The notes: generated by a model not told the origin, from the letters alone. 64,000 nt of DNA from JBKBUF01 sp046290815 (GCA_046290815.1 JBKBUF010000009.1:62001-126000); one strand, 5' to 3'. Shown: positions 35,184-44,128, counted from the stretch's first letter. A program made the numbers and translations.

Positions 35184-38183
35184 TTATTTTAATCCAGGAA
35201 CTTTGATCTTATCCTTAAGATTTTTCTCAGCTTCTTTCTTCAAGCGTTCCTCTGCTTCTTTTTTTGCTTTCTCCTCAGCTTCTTTCTTTAGCTTTTCCTG
35301 TTCGGCTTTAAATCTTTCTTCAGCTTCCCTCTGTAGCCTTTCTGCTTCCTCTTTAGCTTTTTGAATTTCAGCATTGTTATTTAATTCTTCTTTGATCTTA
35401 TTTTCCACAGCCGACTTCACTTGTTCCGTTGCTTGTTCCTTAACAGATGAGCTCGCAAGTGTTATTTTCGGATCTTTAGCTGTTCCTCCCACTTTCAAAT
35501 CAAATTTTATATTCTGAGAAGTATTCTTATTTCCTGTAAACTGACCAATGGCGCTATTCACCGCTTCTCCGACAGCACCTGCAGGAACATCCATCTTCAC
35601 CAGGTAATCAAGACCTCCATCCAAAATAGTTGACCCACCAATATTCATTTTTATGCCGGCAGCATTCAGATCAAATGGCTCTACTTTTAGCCTTCCATCT
35701 TCTATTTTAAATTTAACATTCACATTATTAATTCCCATTGGATCCAACCCTTTAGTTCCCGTCAACTTACTTATTCCCTGAAGAACATTGTTGCCTGCTA
35801 TTTGTGCTTGTGGTATTTGTAGTACACCCGCGCCAAACATAGTGCTATATACCGGAGACATAGTTTTATCAAGATCGCTCTTTAAGGTAAGTTTGGCATT
35901 AACAGTTCCTTCCATGTTTTCAGCAACCGGAGCAAAAGTCTGAACGGTATTGAATGTCTTAAATGCTTCTTTAATCTGCATTTGCGAAATCTTCAAATCA
36001 AAATCAAATTTAGGCTGACTGATATTTTGTGTGTTATATGTACCATTAGTCACAAAATTACCTCCTACCAAATCAAATATAAGATTATCCAATTTTGCTA
36101 TACCGTCTTTCATGATAACATTCCCCTTCACATTAGTCAGGTTCATATTATCATAAAGTACTTCTTTGATATCGGAAGCAAGAAGGAAATCAACGTCCTT
36201 CGGCACTTCAAAAACAGCAGTATCGGGAGCGGTATTGGCCGCCTGAACGGTTTCTTCTTCCTCAGTCATCCATTCATTCACGTCAAATTTTTTGGATTTA
36301 AAAGTCATCTTTCCTCTGATCACAGTATCACCGTGACCGAAAGCATACCCCATATAATTGGAAACATAGCCGGTAATATCTATATCACTTTTCCCCAGAT
36401 ATCCGGTCATATTATTAATTGTCATCTTGTCCGGAGTAAGGGCAAAGCTTGCATCTGTAAGGGTCATTCCCTGAGGAAAATCTTTGCTTATGTACTTAAG
36501 GTTCTTAACATCCATGGTACCGCTCGTAGAAGTTTTATCATATCTGCCGGCATCTATATCTGACATGACACCTTTAGTACTAATATCTGCCCCAATTCTT
36601 CCTGAGACAGTCATATCTTCAAGAGGGTATATTTTGGTCATTTTAGTCAGGTCAATAATACCTTTCAGACTAACATCATACGCTATGTTATCAAAGTTCT
36701 CAACAAAAGCTTTTGCCTGAAATGGTTCACCATCCAGCAACATGCTGAAATTTTCAAGTGTAGCTTTGGATGTCTTCATATCTCCGGAACTTTGAGCATT
36801 AGCGCTCAAATTGATATTTTCAAGTGCAGAAGGAAAATCCTTAGTCTTAACATATCCATTGGTTATACCTACTTTAGCATCCACCACAGGCATCAGATGA
36901 AGCGAATCACTGTAAAGACCTTTAGCTTTCACCTGCAATGCAAACAATCCCTTTAAAGTAGTACCATCGATAGGATAAAATTTGGTCACATCTTCCAGGT
37001 TAACTTTCGCAGCGATATCAGCATCGATTTTGTAAGGTCTCAAGCCTTCAACCAGGACTTTTGCATCAACGGGATTTTTACCCATTTCCATATGGAAATT
37101 TTTAACATTCAAAACGGTATTATCAATAATGCCATCTTTATTGTCTACCAGAATGTCTGCATTTACATTTGAAATAGCAGACGGAAGCTCAGGATACTGA
37201 AGCATTCCTTTATTGATCTTCAGATTAAGGGCAAATCCTGGAAGAGTGGTTGCAGACTGTGTACCTTTAATATGGCCATTAAAGGCAATAGAGCCTTCTG
37301 TCTTCAGCTTATCATAATCATTAGTAAAAATGGCAGGAATTAATGATATAAGATTTTTGAATTCAGTTTCCTTGGCATCATAAGTGATGTCGTAAATAAT
37401 ATTATCATCCTTCATGGCAAGGCTGCCGTCGATACCCATAGTGAAATTGTTAATTCTGAATTTATTCTCAAGGAATTTATATACAGAATTAGCAAGGTCC
37501 ATATTCATGTTTACATTTGCCTCAAACTCATGCTTATCCAGGTATTTTACACCATCAAAAACGATAGTTGTCTGAGAAATAAGAGTTGATGTCTGCATGT
37601 CAAAGATATCCTTTGTAAGATCGCCTTTTCCTTTATGGTTAACTTTTCTTAATTCTGCATACATTGGAAGGGTCTGGTCATCATAAATTATCAGACCGTT
37701 TTCTATTTCCCATCCTTCGATTGCAATGTTAAACTCTGAAGGCTCAGATGGTTCTTTTTGTAATGTATCCTCCGGACTTGCAATAGCGATATCCCAACTC
37801 ATCTTTCCGTTTTTAGCGATATAGGTTGCTATTACAGGCTGATTAAGGTAAATCTTTTTAAGCTTAATTTTATCTCCCTTAATTACACTCATTATATCAG
37901 CCGCAAACAACATCTCTTTAGCGGCAAAGAGCGTATCCCCTTTAAATTCCTCCTGCTTGCCAAGCATTGTAAAATCATTAATTCCGATAGTGATATTAGG
38001 AAAGTTTCTGAATACAGAAAGGCTCAGCTTATCTGTGTCATATATAATTTCCGCATTGATTGACTTTGCTAGTTCGGCATCAATCTTGGCTTTAATCTGA
38101 TCTTTAAATAAAAAAGGAATCAGAGCTAAAGCTGCGATCAGGAATACAATTATTCCAAGGAAAATCAGAATACCTTTTTTCAT
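35184..38183 (-). CDS. AsmA-like protein, large (999 residues)
   Basis: An inner-membrane-anchored periplasmic protein: one N-terminal helix (about residues 4-25, ILIFLGIIVFLIAALALIPF) then the AsmA N-terminal pattern (FKDQIKAKIDAELAKSINAEI, VFRNFPNITIGINDFTML). Repeated beta-groove segments and an AsmA C-terminal region (VNAKLTLKSDL, GINNVNVKFKIEDGRLKVEPFDL) follow. The last 80 residues are an Ala/Glu/Lys coiled coil. AsmA/TamB-like proteins are thought to move phospholipids between the two membranes; the specific role here is unknown. A strong AGGAGT site precedes a five-codon mini-ORF that ends two bases before this ATG. Confidence 0.87.
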   Translation of the reverse strand: MKKGILIFLGIIVFLIAALALIPFLFKDQIKAKIDAELAKSINAEIIYDTDKLSLSVFRNFPNITIGINDFTMLGKQEEFKGDTLFAAKEMLFAADIMSVIKGDKIKLKKIYLNQPVIATYIAKNGKMSWDIAIASPEDTLQKEPSEPSEFNIAIEGWEIENGLIIYDDQTLPMYAELRKVNHKGKGDLTKDIFDMQTSTLISQTTIVFDGVKYLDKHEFEANVNMNMDLANSVYKFLENKFRINNFTMGIDGSLAMKDDNIIYDITYDAKETEFKNLISLIPAIFTNDYDKLKTEGSIAFNGHIKGTQSATTLPGFALNLKINKGMLQYPELPSAISNVNADILVDNKDGIIDNTVLNVKNFHMEMGKNPVDAKVLVEGLRPYKIDADIAAKVNLEDVTKFYPIDGTTLKGLFALQVKAKGLYSDSLHLMPVVDAKVGITNGYVKTKDFPSALENINLSANAQSSGDMKTSKATLENFSMLLDGEPFQAKAFVENFDNIAYDVSLKGIIDLTKMTKIYPLEDMTVSGRIGADISTKGVMSDIDAGRYDKTSTSGTMDVKNLKYISKDFPQGMTLTDASFALTPDKMTINNMTGYLGKSDIDITGYVSNYMGYAFGHGDTVIRGKMTFKSKKFDVNEWMTEEEETVQAANTAPDTAVFEVPKDVDFLLASDIKEVLYDNMNLTNVKGNVIMKDGIAKLDNLIFDLVGGNFVTNGTYNTQNISQPKFDFDLKISQMQIKEAFKTFNTVQTFAPVAENMEGTVNAKLTLKSDLDKTMSPVYSTMFGAGVLQIPQAQIAGNNVLQGISKLTGTKGLDPMGINNVNVKFKIEDGRLKVEPFDLNAAGIKMNIGGSTILDGGLDYLVKMDVPAGAVGEAVNSAIGQFTGNKNTSQNIKFDLKVGGTAKDPKITLASSSVKEQATEQVKSAVENKIKEELNNNAEIQKAKEEAERLQREAEERFKAEQEKLKKEAEEKAKKEAEERLKKEAEKNLKDKIKVPGLK

Positions 38184-38415
38184 AATTATCTAATTTGTTT
38201 CATAACTCCTTTTGAGATTATCTGCCTTTCCTTACAAATTGTCAGGATGGGGCCGACCATCTTCAATTACAGATGAGGTTCAAAGATTTATTTTGATTAA
38301 CAAAAAACGAGCCTAAATATATAATTTTTTTAAATAGAAATATTCAGGGCATACCAGGTAAAAGGCAAAACGGTTCTGAAAAGTTCAGATTATAAGAATT
38401 GAGAAAAATAGGGAT

Positions 38416-39459
38416 TTATGCTATGGATCTTACGGCAGCTTTATCCAAAGCATAAAATTCAGAAATAAGTGACTGAATCCTTTCAGTTTCAATCAAAAAC
38501 CCATCATGCCCGTAAATTGAATCGATTTCTTTATAGATAGCATATGGAATATGTTCGCTTAAAAATATTTGTTCGGATACCGGAAAAAGGACATCGCTTT
38601 TTATTCCTATAACAAGTGTCTTTGCTTTTACAGAAGACAAGGCATTAACTACCCCATTCCTTCCACGGCCCACGTTATGGGAGTCCATCGCTTTAGAAAG
38701 GATAAGATAGGAGTGGCAATTGAATCTGTTTACAAGTTTTTCACCCTGGTACTGCTGATAGGAGCTTGATTTAAACTCGTCTGTCTTATTATAATCTTCT
38801 TCGGATTGTGAGCATTCGTAGGTATAATAATTTCTGTAAGACAGCAAAGCAATAGCTCTGGCAGCTTTCAGACCTTCCCTTCCTGCATCCACTCTTTCTT
38901 CTGTCCAGGTTGGATCCGCTTTAATTGCCATTCTCTGAGATTCATTGAAAGCTATACCCCAGGGAGAATGAAATGCATTTGTTGCAAGCAGGATCAAATT
39001 TAGAATAAGATCAGGTTGAATAATCGCCCACTCCAAGGCTTGCTGTCCGCCTAACGAGCCACCAATGCAAGTATGAATACTCTTAATTTTCAGATGATTC
39101 CTAAGGATTTCATGACACTCAACCATGTCCCTTATTGTCACTTGTGGAAAGGAGCCAAAGTAAGGCTTAGCTGTATCAGGATTTAATTCAATCGGGCCGG
39201 TTGTTCCATAACATGAACCAAGGATATTTGCACAGACTACAAAGTATTTAGAAGTATCAAAAATTTTACCAGCACCAATCATACCCTCCCACCAGGCACT
39301 TACATCTGAATTGGCTGTAAGAGCATGACATATCCAGATTACATTATCTCCTTGCTGATTCAGTTTTCCGGCAGCAGAATAATTAATCTTTAGCCCGCTT
39401 AATTTTTTGCCGGACTCAAGAATAAACTCACTCTTAGACTCAAATACAAAATTTTCCAA
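38416..39459 (-). CDS. metX: Homoserine O-acetyltransferase
   Basis: A 347-residue alpha/beta hydrolase that acetylates homoserine for methionine synthesis. Motifs: VIWICHALTANSDVSAWW, ILGSCYGTTGP, the nucleophile elbow GGSLGGQQALEWA with the catalytic Ser, ALSSVKAKTLVIGIKSDVLFP with the acid, and YGHDGFLIE with the catalytic His. The reading frame has no ATG before the conserved core and a TAG four codons upstream, so translation must start at TTG 39459. It is preceded by a SAM-I riboswitch, which fits SAM-responsive control of methionine synthesis. Confidence 0.94.
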   Translation of the reverse strand: MENFVFESKSEFILESGKKLSGLKINYSAAGKLNQQGDNVIWICHALTANSDVSAWWEGMIGAGKIFDTSKYFVVCANILGSCYGTTGPIELNPDTAKPYFGSFPQVTIRDMVECHEILRNHLKIKSIHTCIGGSLGGQQALEWAIIQPDLILNLILLATNAFHSPWGIAFNESQRMAIKADPTWTEERVDAGREGLKAARAIALLSYRNYYTYECSQSEEDYNKTDEFKSSSYQQYQGEKLVNRFNCHSYLILSKAMDSHNVGRGRNGVVNALSSVKAKTLVIGIKSDVLFPVSEQIFLSEHIPYAIYKEIDSIYGHDGFLIETERIQSLISEFYALDKAAVRSIA

Positions 39460-39592
39460 TTCTTTTCCCTACGTTTTGACAGGTGCTAAACCAAATAAAT
39501 TCCAACAGTTAAACAATTGCCTAAAGCGGGAAACAAATAAATCTGGCCAGAAAAGTACTGAGAATGTGAAATTCCGGATAACATTTTCATAG

Positions 39593-39713
39593 TAATTAAT
39601 TTATATGCCCTAAACTACTTTAGGTAAGGATTTAGCACCTTATCAGTCAATAAGATAGGTTGCTAGAGGTTCACTGAGCCTTATCTCTCCCCTCTTCTTT
39701 ATAAATCAATTAC
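39593..39713 (-). ncRNA. SAM-I (S-box) riboswitch upstream of metX
   Basis: On the minus strand the region folds as an S-box aptamer. P1 is TAATTGATTTATA with TATAAATTAATTA; P2 is AGAGG/CCTCT with the kink-turn-like GAGAGATAAGG; GTGAACC and TAGCAACC follow; P3 is CCTATC/GATAAGG; the conserved GGTGCTAAATCC comes next; P4 is CCTAAA/TTTAGG. These are the invariant parts of SAM-I. It lies between a consensus promoter and metX. I see no terminator hairpin between aptamer and start codon, so control may be at translation. Confidence 0.9.
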
Positions 39714-39741
39714 AACTGAGGTAATTGACTTTAGGAAGATT

Positions 39742-39773
39742 CAAAAATACAGCGGAAAAAAGTGAAAAACAAA
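39742..39773 (-). promoter_or_regulatory. Promoter of the metX riboswitch transcript
   Basis: Minus strand TTTG (39773-39770), 20-base spacer, TATTTTTG (39749-39742): a complete Bacteroidota promoter about 30 bases before the aptamer P1 stem. Confidence 0.78.
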
Positions 39774-39857
39774 AAAAATATGAAAATTATACCTTTATAC
39801 CTACCTATCCTGTTTACAAAATGAAGCCAAATGGTATTAATAATAAACCATTGTCAC

Positions 39858-39953
39858 ATGCTCGCATTTTTTATATTTGTACTTATATTTTTAGCAGCCT
39901 GGCGTTTGGCTATGAAGAACTTTGCAAAAGAGAAGAAAGAAACCATCTCCTGA
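39858..39953 (+). CDS. Possible 31-residue single-helix membrane protein
   Basis: An ATG-to-TGA frame encoding one hydrophobic helix (LAFFIFVLIFLAAWRLAM) followed by a charged tail (KNFAKEKKETIS). The amino-acid pattern is what a small bitopic protein looks like. It stands alone between the metX control region and the 58-residue membrane gene, with a short inverted repeat (AATGGT / ACCATT) just before it. No Shine-Dalgarno or consensus promoter is visible, so it stays tentative. Confidence 0.35.
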   Translation: MLAFFIFVLIFLAAWRLAMKNFAKEKKETIS

Positions 39954-39977
39954 TCTTTCGATTCTTCAGGAAGTTAA

Positions 39978-40154
39978 TCATCGTTCATCATGCCGTCTGG
40001 TTCTCTGCAAAAATTTGTAGATAAAAGGTGAGGCTATAGCAATCACAGCTACCAGCATAGCGCCCTCAACCAGGTTTACTACTCCGGTGCCCATTCCGGC
40101 AGCAATAAGTAATGCTATTACGATTAATCCGATCACAAAATACACCTTGCTCAT
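39978..40154 (-). CDS. Small two-helix membrane protein, 58 residues
   Basis: I start this gene at the ATG at 40154 (MSKVYFVIGL) because a good AAAGGAGTG site precedes it; the longer frame upstream overlaps the methyltransferase end and reads as noise. Two hydrophobic helices (VYFVIGLIVIALLIAAGMG and LVEGAMLVAVIAIASPFIYKF, each shown in part) and a basic tail (LQRTRRHDER) make it an inner-membrane protein. It is the third gene of the type III PKS transcript, 47 bases after the methyltransferase, and may be an accessory factor for the pathway. Confidence 0.6.
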   Translation of the reverse strand: MSKVYFVIGLIVIALLIAAGMGTGVVNLVEGAMLVAVIAIASPFIYKFLQRTRRHDER

Positions 40155-40201
40155 AAAACACTCCTTTATAAAAAAACCTGAACCGAAAAAAAAAGGTTGC
40201 A

Positions 40202-40900
40202 CTATTTGTAAAGGATCACCTGATAACGGAAAGCCCATTTCCATTTAATGCTAACAGCGGAAAAACCTGAGTTTTGCAGCAACATCGAAAGCTCGTTTTT
40301 CTTAAAAGCCCTTAGTACAGATAAAGCAGCATCATATTTCACCATGTAGGATTTTGAAAAAAGAGAAGTAAGCCCCTTAATGGAATAATATGCTAATGGA
40401 TGCCTGTGGATATCATTAACAATAACTGCTGTAGAAACCTGCCCTGACATTTGCCGGAAAAGTTCCGTCAATTGATCATTGGTAAAATGATGAAGAAAAA
40501 GTGTACAAAGCATAATATCAAAATTCATATTCCTGAACTCTTCTGAAAATATATCATGCTTGAATATTTCAATATTCTTATAATTGACGCAATTGTTCCT
40601 GGCATGGTTTACAACATAATCATTGGCGTCAATACCGGTAAGTTTTAAATTGATATTGGGATATCTGTCAGAAATTATTTTTAGCATTTCCGCACTTCCA
40701 CAACCGAGGTCCGCAATCTTGACCGGATTAGCTTTACAACTTTGAATTACCTTATCAAGAGCTGAAATAGTTACGGCATTTCCCCCCAGCCATTTATTAA
40801 TAAATTCCAGCTCTCGCAAAGTTTGACCCAGGACCTCACCCTCGAAATTGAGGTCATCCATGATCTCTTCATCATTAGATCTTAATGAAAAATTAATCAT
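40202..40900 (-). CDS. Class I SAM-dependent methyltransferase of the PKS cluster
   Basis: A 232-residue soluble methyltransferase. Motif I is IADLGCGSAEMLKIISDRYP, the acidic residue after strand 2 is in LTGIDAND, and the post-I region is MLCTLFLHHFTNDQLTELF. Its ATG overlaps the PKS stop by four bases (ATGA), so it is translationally coupled to the polyketide synthase and very probably methylates its product. By analogy, SrsB and BpsB methylate type III PKS lipids in Streptomyces and Bacillus. Whether O- or C-methylation occurs cannot be told. Confidence 0.85.
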   Translation of the reverse strand: MINFSLRSNDEEIMDDLNFEGEVLGQTLRELEFINKWLGGNAVTISALDKVIQSCKANPVKIADLGCGSAEMLKIISDRYPNINLKLTGIDANDYVVNHARNNCVNYKNIEIFKHDIFSEEFRNMNFDIMLCTLFLHHFTNDQLTELFRQMSGQVSTAVIVNDIHRHPLAYYSIKGLTSLFSKSYMVKYDAALSVLRAFKKNELSMLLQNSGFSAVSIKWKWAFRYQVILYK

Positions 40901-42045
40901 TGAGGAAGTATAGCGTATTGAGTTTTATTATCAGAATTTTGAATAGCAGGATTCAAGCAGGCAGAAAGCACTACTGATTCAATTGTAAGTCCTGGACCGA
41001 AAGCAAAGGCCATAATTTTCTTACCTTGAAGGTCAATGCCCCTATCAAGAATCTTTTTGAGTACAAAGAGAATGGAAGGAGAAGACATATTTCCATATTC
41101 TCTCAAAACCATATGACTGTGGGAGGTTTTGTCCTTTGGAATATCAAGCGCATCCTCCACTGCTTCTATAATTTTTTTTCCTCCTGGATGAATAGCAAAA
41201 AAACTAATTTCATCCATATTTATATTAGCTTTCTGCAGAGCGCCATAGGTAAGCTTAGAGATCCCACCTTCGATCATAGATGGAACATAAGAAGAAAGGG
41301 TCATTTCAAATCCAAAATTTGAAATTTGCCAGGCCATATCTCTTTTTCCCTGGAATACTATATCACAATGGAATACCTCAGGACAAAGACCAACATTAGT
41401 ACTACTGGTATTTTCCATCAATACTGCTGCTGCACCATCGCTAAATATGGCGTTTGAAAGCAAATGATCCCAATCTTTGCTTTTTTGATAGTGAATGGTA
41501 CACAGCTCCACACATACAATAAGCACTTTTGCATCCTGATCACTACGACAAATATTATCAGCTATTTTTAATGCATTGAATGCTGCGTAGCAGCCCATAT
41601 AATTAATGCATGTCCTCTTTGTGGTGGAATTTAATCCCAGGTGCTCAACCAGGTCCAGATCTATACCCGGGGCATACATACCGGTACAACTTACGGTGAT
41701 TAAATGGGTCACGGATTCATATTGAGATTCAGTGATACAATCCTTTACAGCATTAGCAGCAAGCTTAATGGCTTCCTTTCTGTACAGTTCCATACGAGTT
41801 GCAACCGTTGGAAAAGGTTCCATATCAGGAGTATTTGGAAAAAATTTATATTCTCCTCTTTCCAAACCGAAGTCCTCCAAAACAGAATATCGCTTAGAAA
41901 TACCTGTAGCTCTGTACAAGGTAAATAACCTTTGTCTTTCTTCAGGATTCATGTTTACAGCATCAGCCATAAACTCTGCAATCTTCATTTGAGGAGTACA
42001 ATAGGGAGGGTTTGCAAAACCTATGGAGGAAATAAAACTTTTCAC
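40897..42045 (-). CDS. Type III polyketide synthase (chalcone/stilbene synthase family)
   Basis: A 382-residue homodimeric KAS-fold enzyme that extends a CoA starter with malonyl-CoA. The catalytic triad is visible: Cys in NYMGCYAAFNALKIA, His in FFAIHPGGKKIIE and Asn in REYGNMSSPSILFVL. AFGPGLTIESVVL near the C-terminus is the family signature loop. Bacterial relatives make alkylresorcinols, alkylpyrones or tetrahydroxynaphthalene; the product here is unknown. The start is GTG (a TAG lies 24 bases upstream in frame). It is divergent from the UbiA gene and coupled to the methyltransferase. Confidence 0.93.
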   Translation of the reverse strand: MKSFISSIGFANPPYCTPQMKIAEFMADAVNMNPEERQRLFTLYRATGISKRYSVLEDFGLERGEYKFFPNTPDMEPFPTVATRMELYRKEAIKLAANAVKDCITESQYESVTHLITVSCTGMYAPGIDLDLVEHLGLNSTTKRTCINYMGCYAAFNALKIADNICRSDQDAKVLIVCVELCTIHYQKSKDWDHLLSNAIFSDGAAAVLMENTSSTNVGLCPEVFHCDIVFQGKRDMAWQISNFGFEMTLSSYVPSMIEGGISKLTYGALQKANINMDEISFFAIHPGGKKIIEAVEDALDIPKDKTSHSHMVLREYGNMSSPSILFVLKKILDRGIDLQGKKIMAFAFGPGLTIESVVLSACLNPAIQNSDNKTQYAILPQ

Positions 42046-42143
42046 CGGGTTTGAATTTAAATCAATCTACATGAAGCTAAGGTAGTCGGAACTATACCAC
42101 AAACTAAACAAATTTTTATTATACTTGTTCCAATATTTGTTTT

Positions 42144-43016
42144 ATGATAAAAAAATCCACCCTTCAGCATCTCAGAATTCCATTTTCTTTCTACCTGCTT
42201 CCATTTTTCCTTTTCGCAGTAAGCCAGTCAGAAAGAACCAATATACTCTATTTAATTTTATCTTTCATCATTATTCATTTCCTTTTTTACCCTGCCAGCA
42301 ATGGGTATAACAGTTACTTTGACAAAGACGAAGAAAGTATAGGGGGGCTTGAGGCCCCTCCGCCGGTTGACAAACAGCTTTATTATGTATCTGTAAGCAT
42401 GGAAGTTTTGGCGGTAATGCTAGGCTTCCTTATCAGTTCCGACTTCACACTAATGCTAATTGCTATCATTCTTGCCTCAAGGGCATATAGCCATCCATCA
42501 GTAAGGTTAAAAAAATACCCTGTAATAGGGTTATTAACTGTCGCCATATTCCAGGGATGCTGGACCTATCTGATGTCATATCTTGCAATTAACCAATTGA
42601 GTTTTCATCAGCTTGGAAAGACTGAGATTATTTTTCCTGCTGTATTATGTTTTTTAATATTGCTCGGGTCTTACCCTATGACACAAGTATATCAGCATGG
42701 AGAAGATGGCAGGCGCGGCGACATGACCATAAGCAGAATGTTGGGGATCAGAGGTACATTTTTATGGACAGGGATAATTTTTTCTATTGCTACAGCGGCT
42801 TTCATTTTTTTCTTTATAAATTATGAAAACACACTGGTAGCAATTGTTTTTCCTTTATTTCTCCTACCTACCCTAGTTTATTTTTTGCTATGGTTTAGAA
42901 GAGTTTTACAAAACACTTCTAATGCCGACTTTAAATCTACCATGCGTTTAAACTTTATTTCGGCAGTATGTTTTGTATGTTTTTTTACATGGTTGATTAT
43001 CTATAAGAATTTTTAA
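42144..43016 (+). CDS. UbiA-family prenyltransferase
   Basis: A 290-residue membrane protein with about eight or nine helices. The first acidic motif is NGYNSYFDKDEESIGG (NxxxD with following acids) and the second is YQHGEDGRRGDMTISRMLG (DxxxGD type), which bind the Mg-diphosphate of a prenyl donor. RAYSHPSVRLKKYPVIG is the usual loop between them. UbiA enzymes attach prenyl chains to aromatic rings, so the type III PKS product is a natural acceptor. The gene is divergent from the PKS gene (98 bases) and overlaps the flavoprotein gene tail to tail by four bases. Confidence 0.88.
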   Translation: MIKKSTLQHLRIPFSFYLLPFFLFAVSQSERTNILYLILSFIIIHFLFYPASNGYNSYFDKDEESIGGLEAPPPVDKQLYYVSVSMEVLAVMLGFLISSDFTLMLIAIILASRAYSHPSVRLKKYPVIGLLTVAIFQGCWTYLMSYLAINQLSFHQLGKTEIIFPAVLCFLILLGSYPMTQVYQHGEDGRRGDMTISRMLGIRGTFLWTGIIFSIATAAFIFFFINYENTLVAIVFPLFLLPTLVYFLLWFRRVLQNTSNADFKSTMRLNFISAVCFVCFFTWLIIYKNF

Positions 43017-44128
43017 AATTCTTTACCGTGGGTAAGGCTTACAATCTTATTGGTTAAGCCAGGAGATTTACCCAGCATCCGGATAGACATTTCGGTTAAC
43101 CATTCCTTACCAAATAACTTTTGAATAATTCTGCCGGTCATCAATCTTCGTGCAAACAACTTATTCCATTGATCAGAATATTCACGCTCAAGAAGGGTTC
43201 TGCTTTCATTAATTCGGGGAAAATGTTTAATAATCAATTCAGATAAAATTTTAGTAGAATGAATGGCCATTGCCATTCCATTTCCGCACAAAGGAGTAAT
43301 CATCCCGGCCGCATCACCGGACATCAGCACATGATTTTCTACGGCAGTTTTGGGAGAAAAAGAGATTTCATTAATTACCTCCGGTTTTTCATAGAGGAAA
43401 TCTGAATTTTTAAAAATATAATCCAGATTTTTATTAACGGACAAAATTTCATTTTCCAAAGCAGGTATATCTCCTGCTGACTTAAGATTTTCTCTGGTTG
43501 TCATATAGCACAAACAAAATTTCTGATCTTCGACCATAGACATACCACAATATCCATCCCGAAAATTATGCAAAGAGATTAAGTCAGCAGGGGCATCTGT
43601 TTTAATATGATATTTTACTGCCACATAGGGAGATCGTTTATAAAAGAAAGACCGATTCATATGCCTGTCAAGATTAGATCTTTTCCCAAAAGACCCTATG
43701 ACAATTTTCGAATTTAAATCTTCAGAATTACCGGCCAAAACCCTGAATTGATCTTTTTGGTAAATAACATCCTGCACCTGGGTATTTAGCAGAAATGTAA
43801 CACCATACTTAATAGCCAGCTGAAACAAATAATTATCCAATGTAAACCTGCTTACACCGAATCCACCCAGATCTAAAATAGTATTTATTTCAGCCCCTAA
43901 AGGAGAAGTAACTTTAAGTCTGTTAATTTTAGACGGATTAAGAGATTGAATATCCACATCTATGCTATTCAAAAAAGGAAGCACCTCATTGGAAATATAT
44001 TCTCCGCAAACACGATGGAAAGGGTATGATTTTTTTTCAATTAAAGTAACCGTCAAACCAGCCCTTGAGAGGCAAATGCTATTTACCAATCCTGATAGTC
44101 CGCCGCCAATTATGATGATGTCTTGCAA
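43013..44128 (-). CDS. FAD-dependent oxidoreductase, geranylgeranyl reductase/aromatic hydroxylase type
   Basis: A 371-residue flavoprotein. The FAD-binding GGGLSGLVNSICLSRAG is at the N-terminus, HRVCGEYIS is the family's RxCGE region and VLMSGDAAGMITPLCGNGM is the second FAD motif. The family includes geranylgeranyl reductases that saturate prenyl chains and ring hydroxylases such as SrsC of the Streptomyces phenolic lipid pathway; both suit this cluster. The start is TTG at 44128, because no ATG is available upstream of GGGLSG. It ends tail to tail with the UbiA gene. Confidence 0.85.
   Translation of the reverse strand: MQDIIIIGGGLSGLVNSICLSRAGLTVTLIEKKSYPFHRVCGEYISNEVLPFLNSIDVDIQSLNPSKINRLKVTSPLGAEINTILDLGGFGVSRFTLDNYLFQLAIKYGVTFLLNTQVQDVIYQKDQFRVLAGNSEDLNSKIVIGSFGKRSNLDRHMNRSFFYKRSPYVAVKYHIKTDAPADLISLHNFRDGYCGMSMVEDQKFCLCYMTTRENLKSAGDIPALENEILSVNKNLDYIFKNSDFLYEKPEVINEISFSPKTAVENHVLMSGDAAGMITPLCGNGMAMAIHSTKILSELIIKHFPRINESRTLLEREYSDQWNKLFARRLMTGRIIQKLFGKEWLTEMSIRMLGKSPGLTNKIVSLTHGKEF

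Noticed and set aside
39725..40024. 99-residue plus-strand open frame
   Set aside because: Its sequence overlaps the metX promoter and looks random; a different frame inside it (39858-39953) encodes a better small membrane protein candidate.
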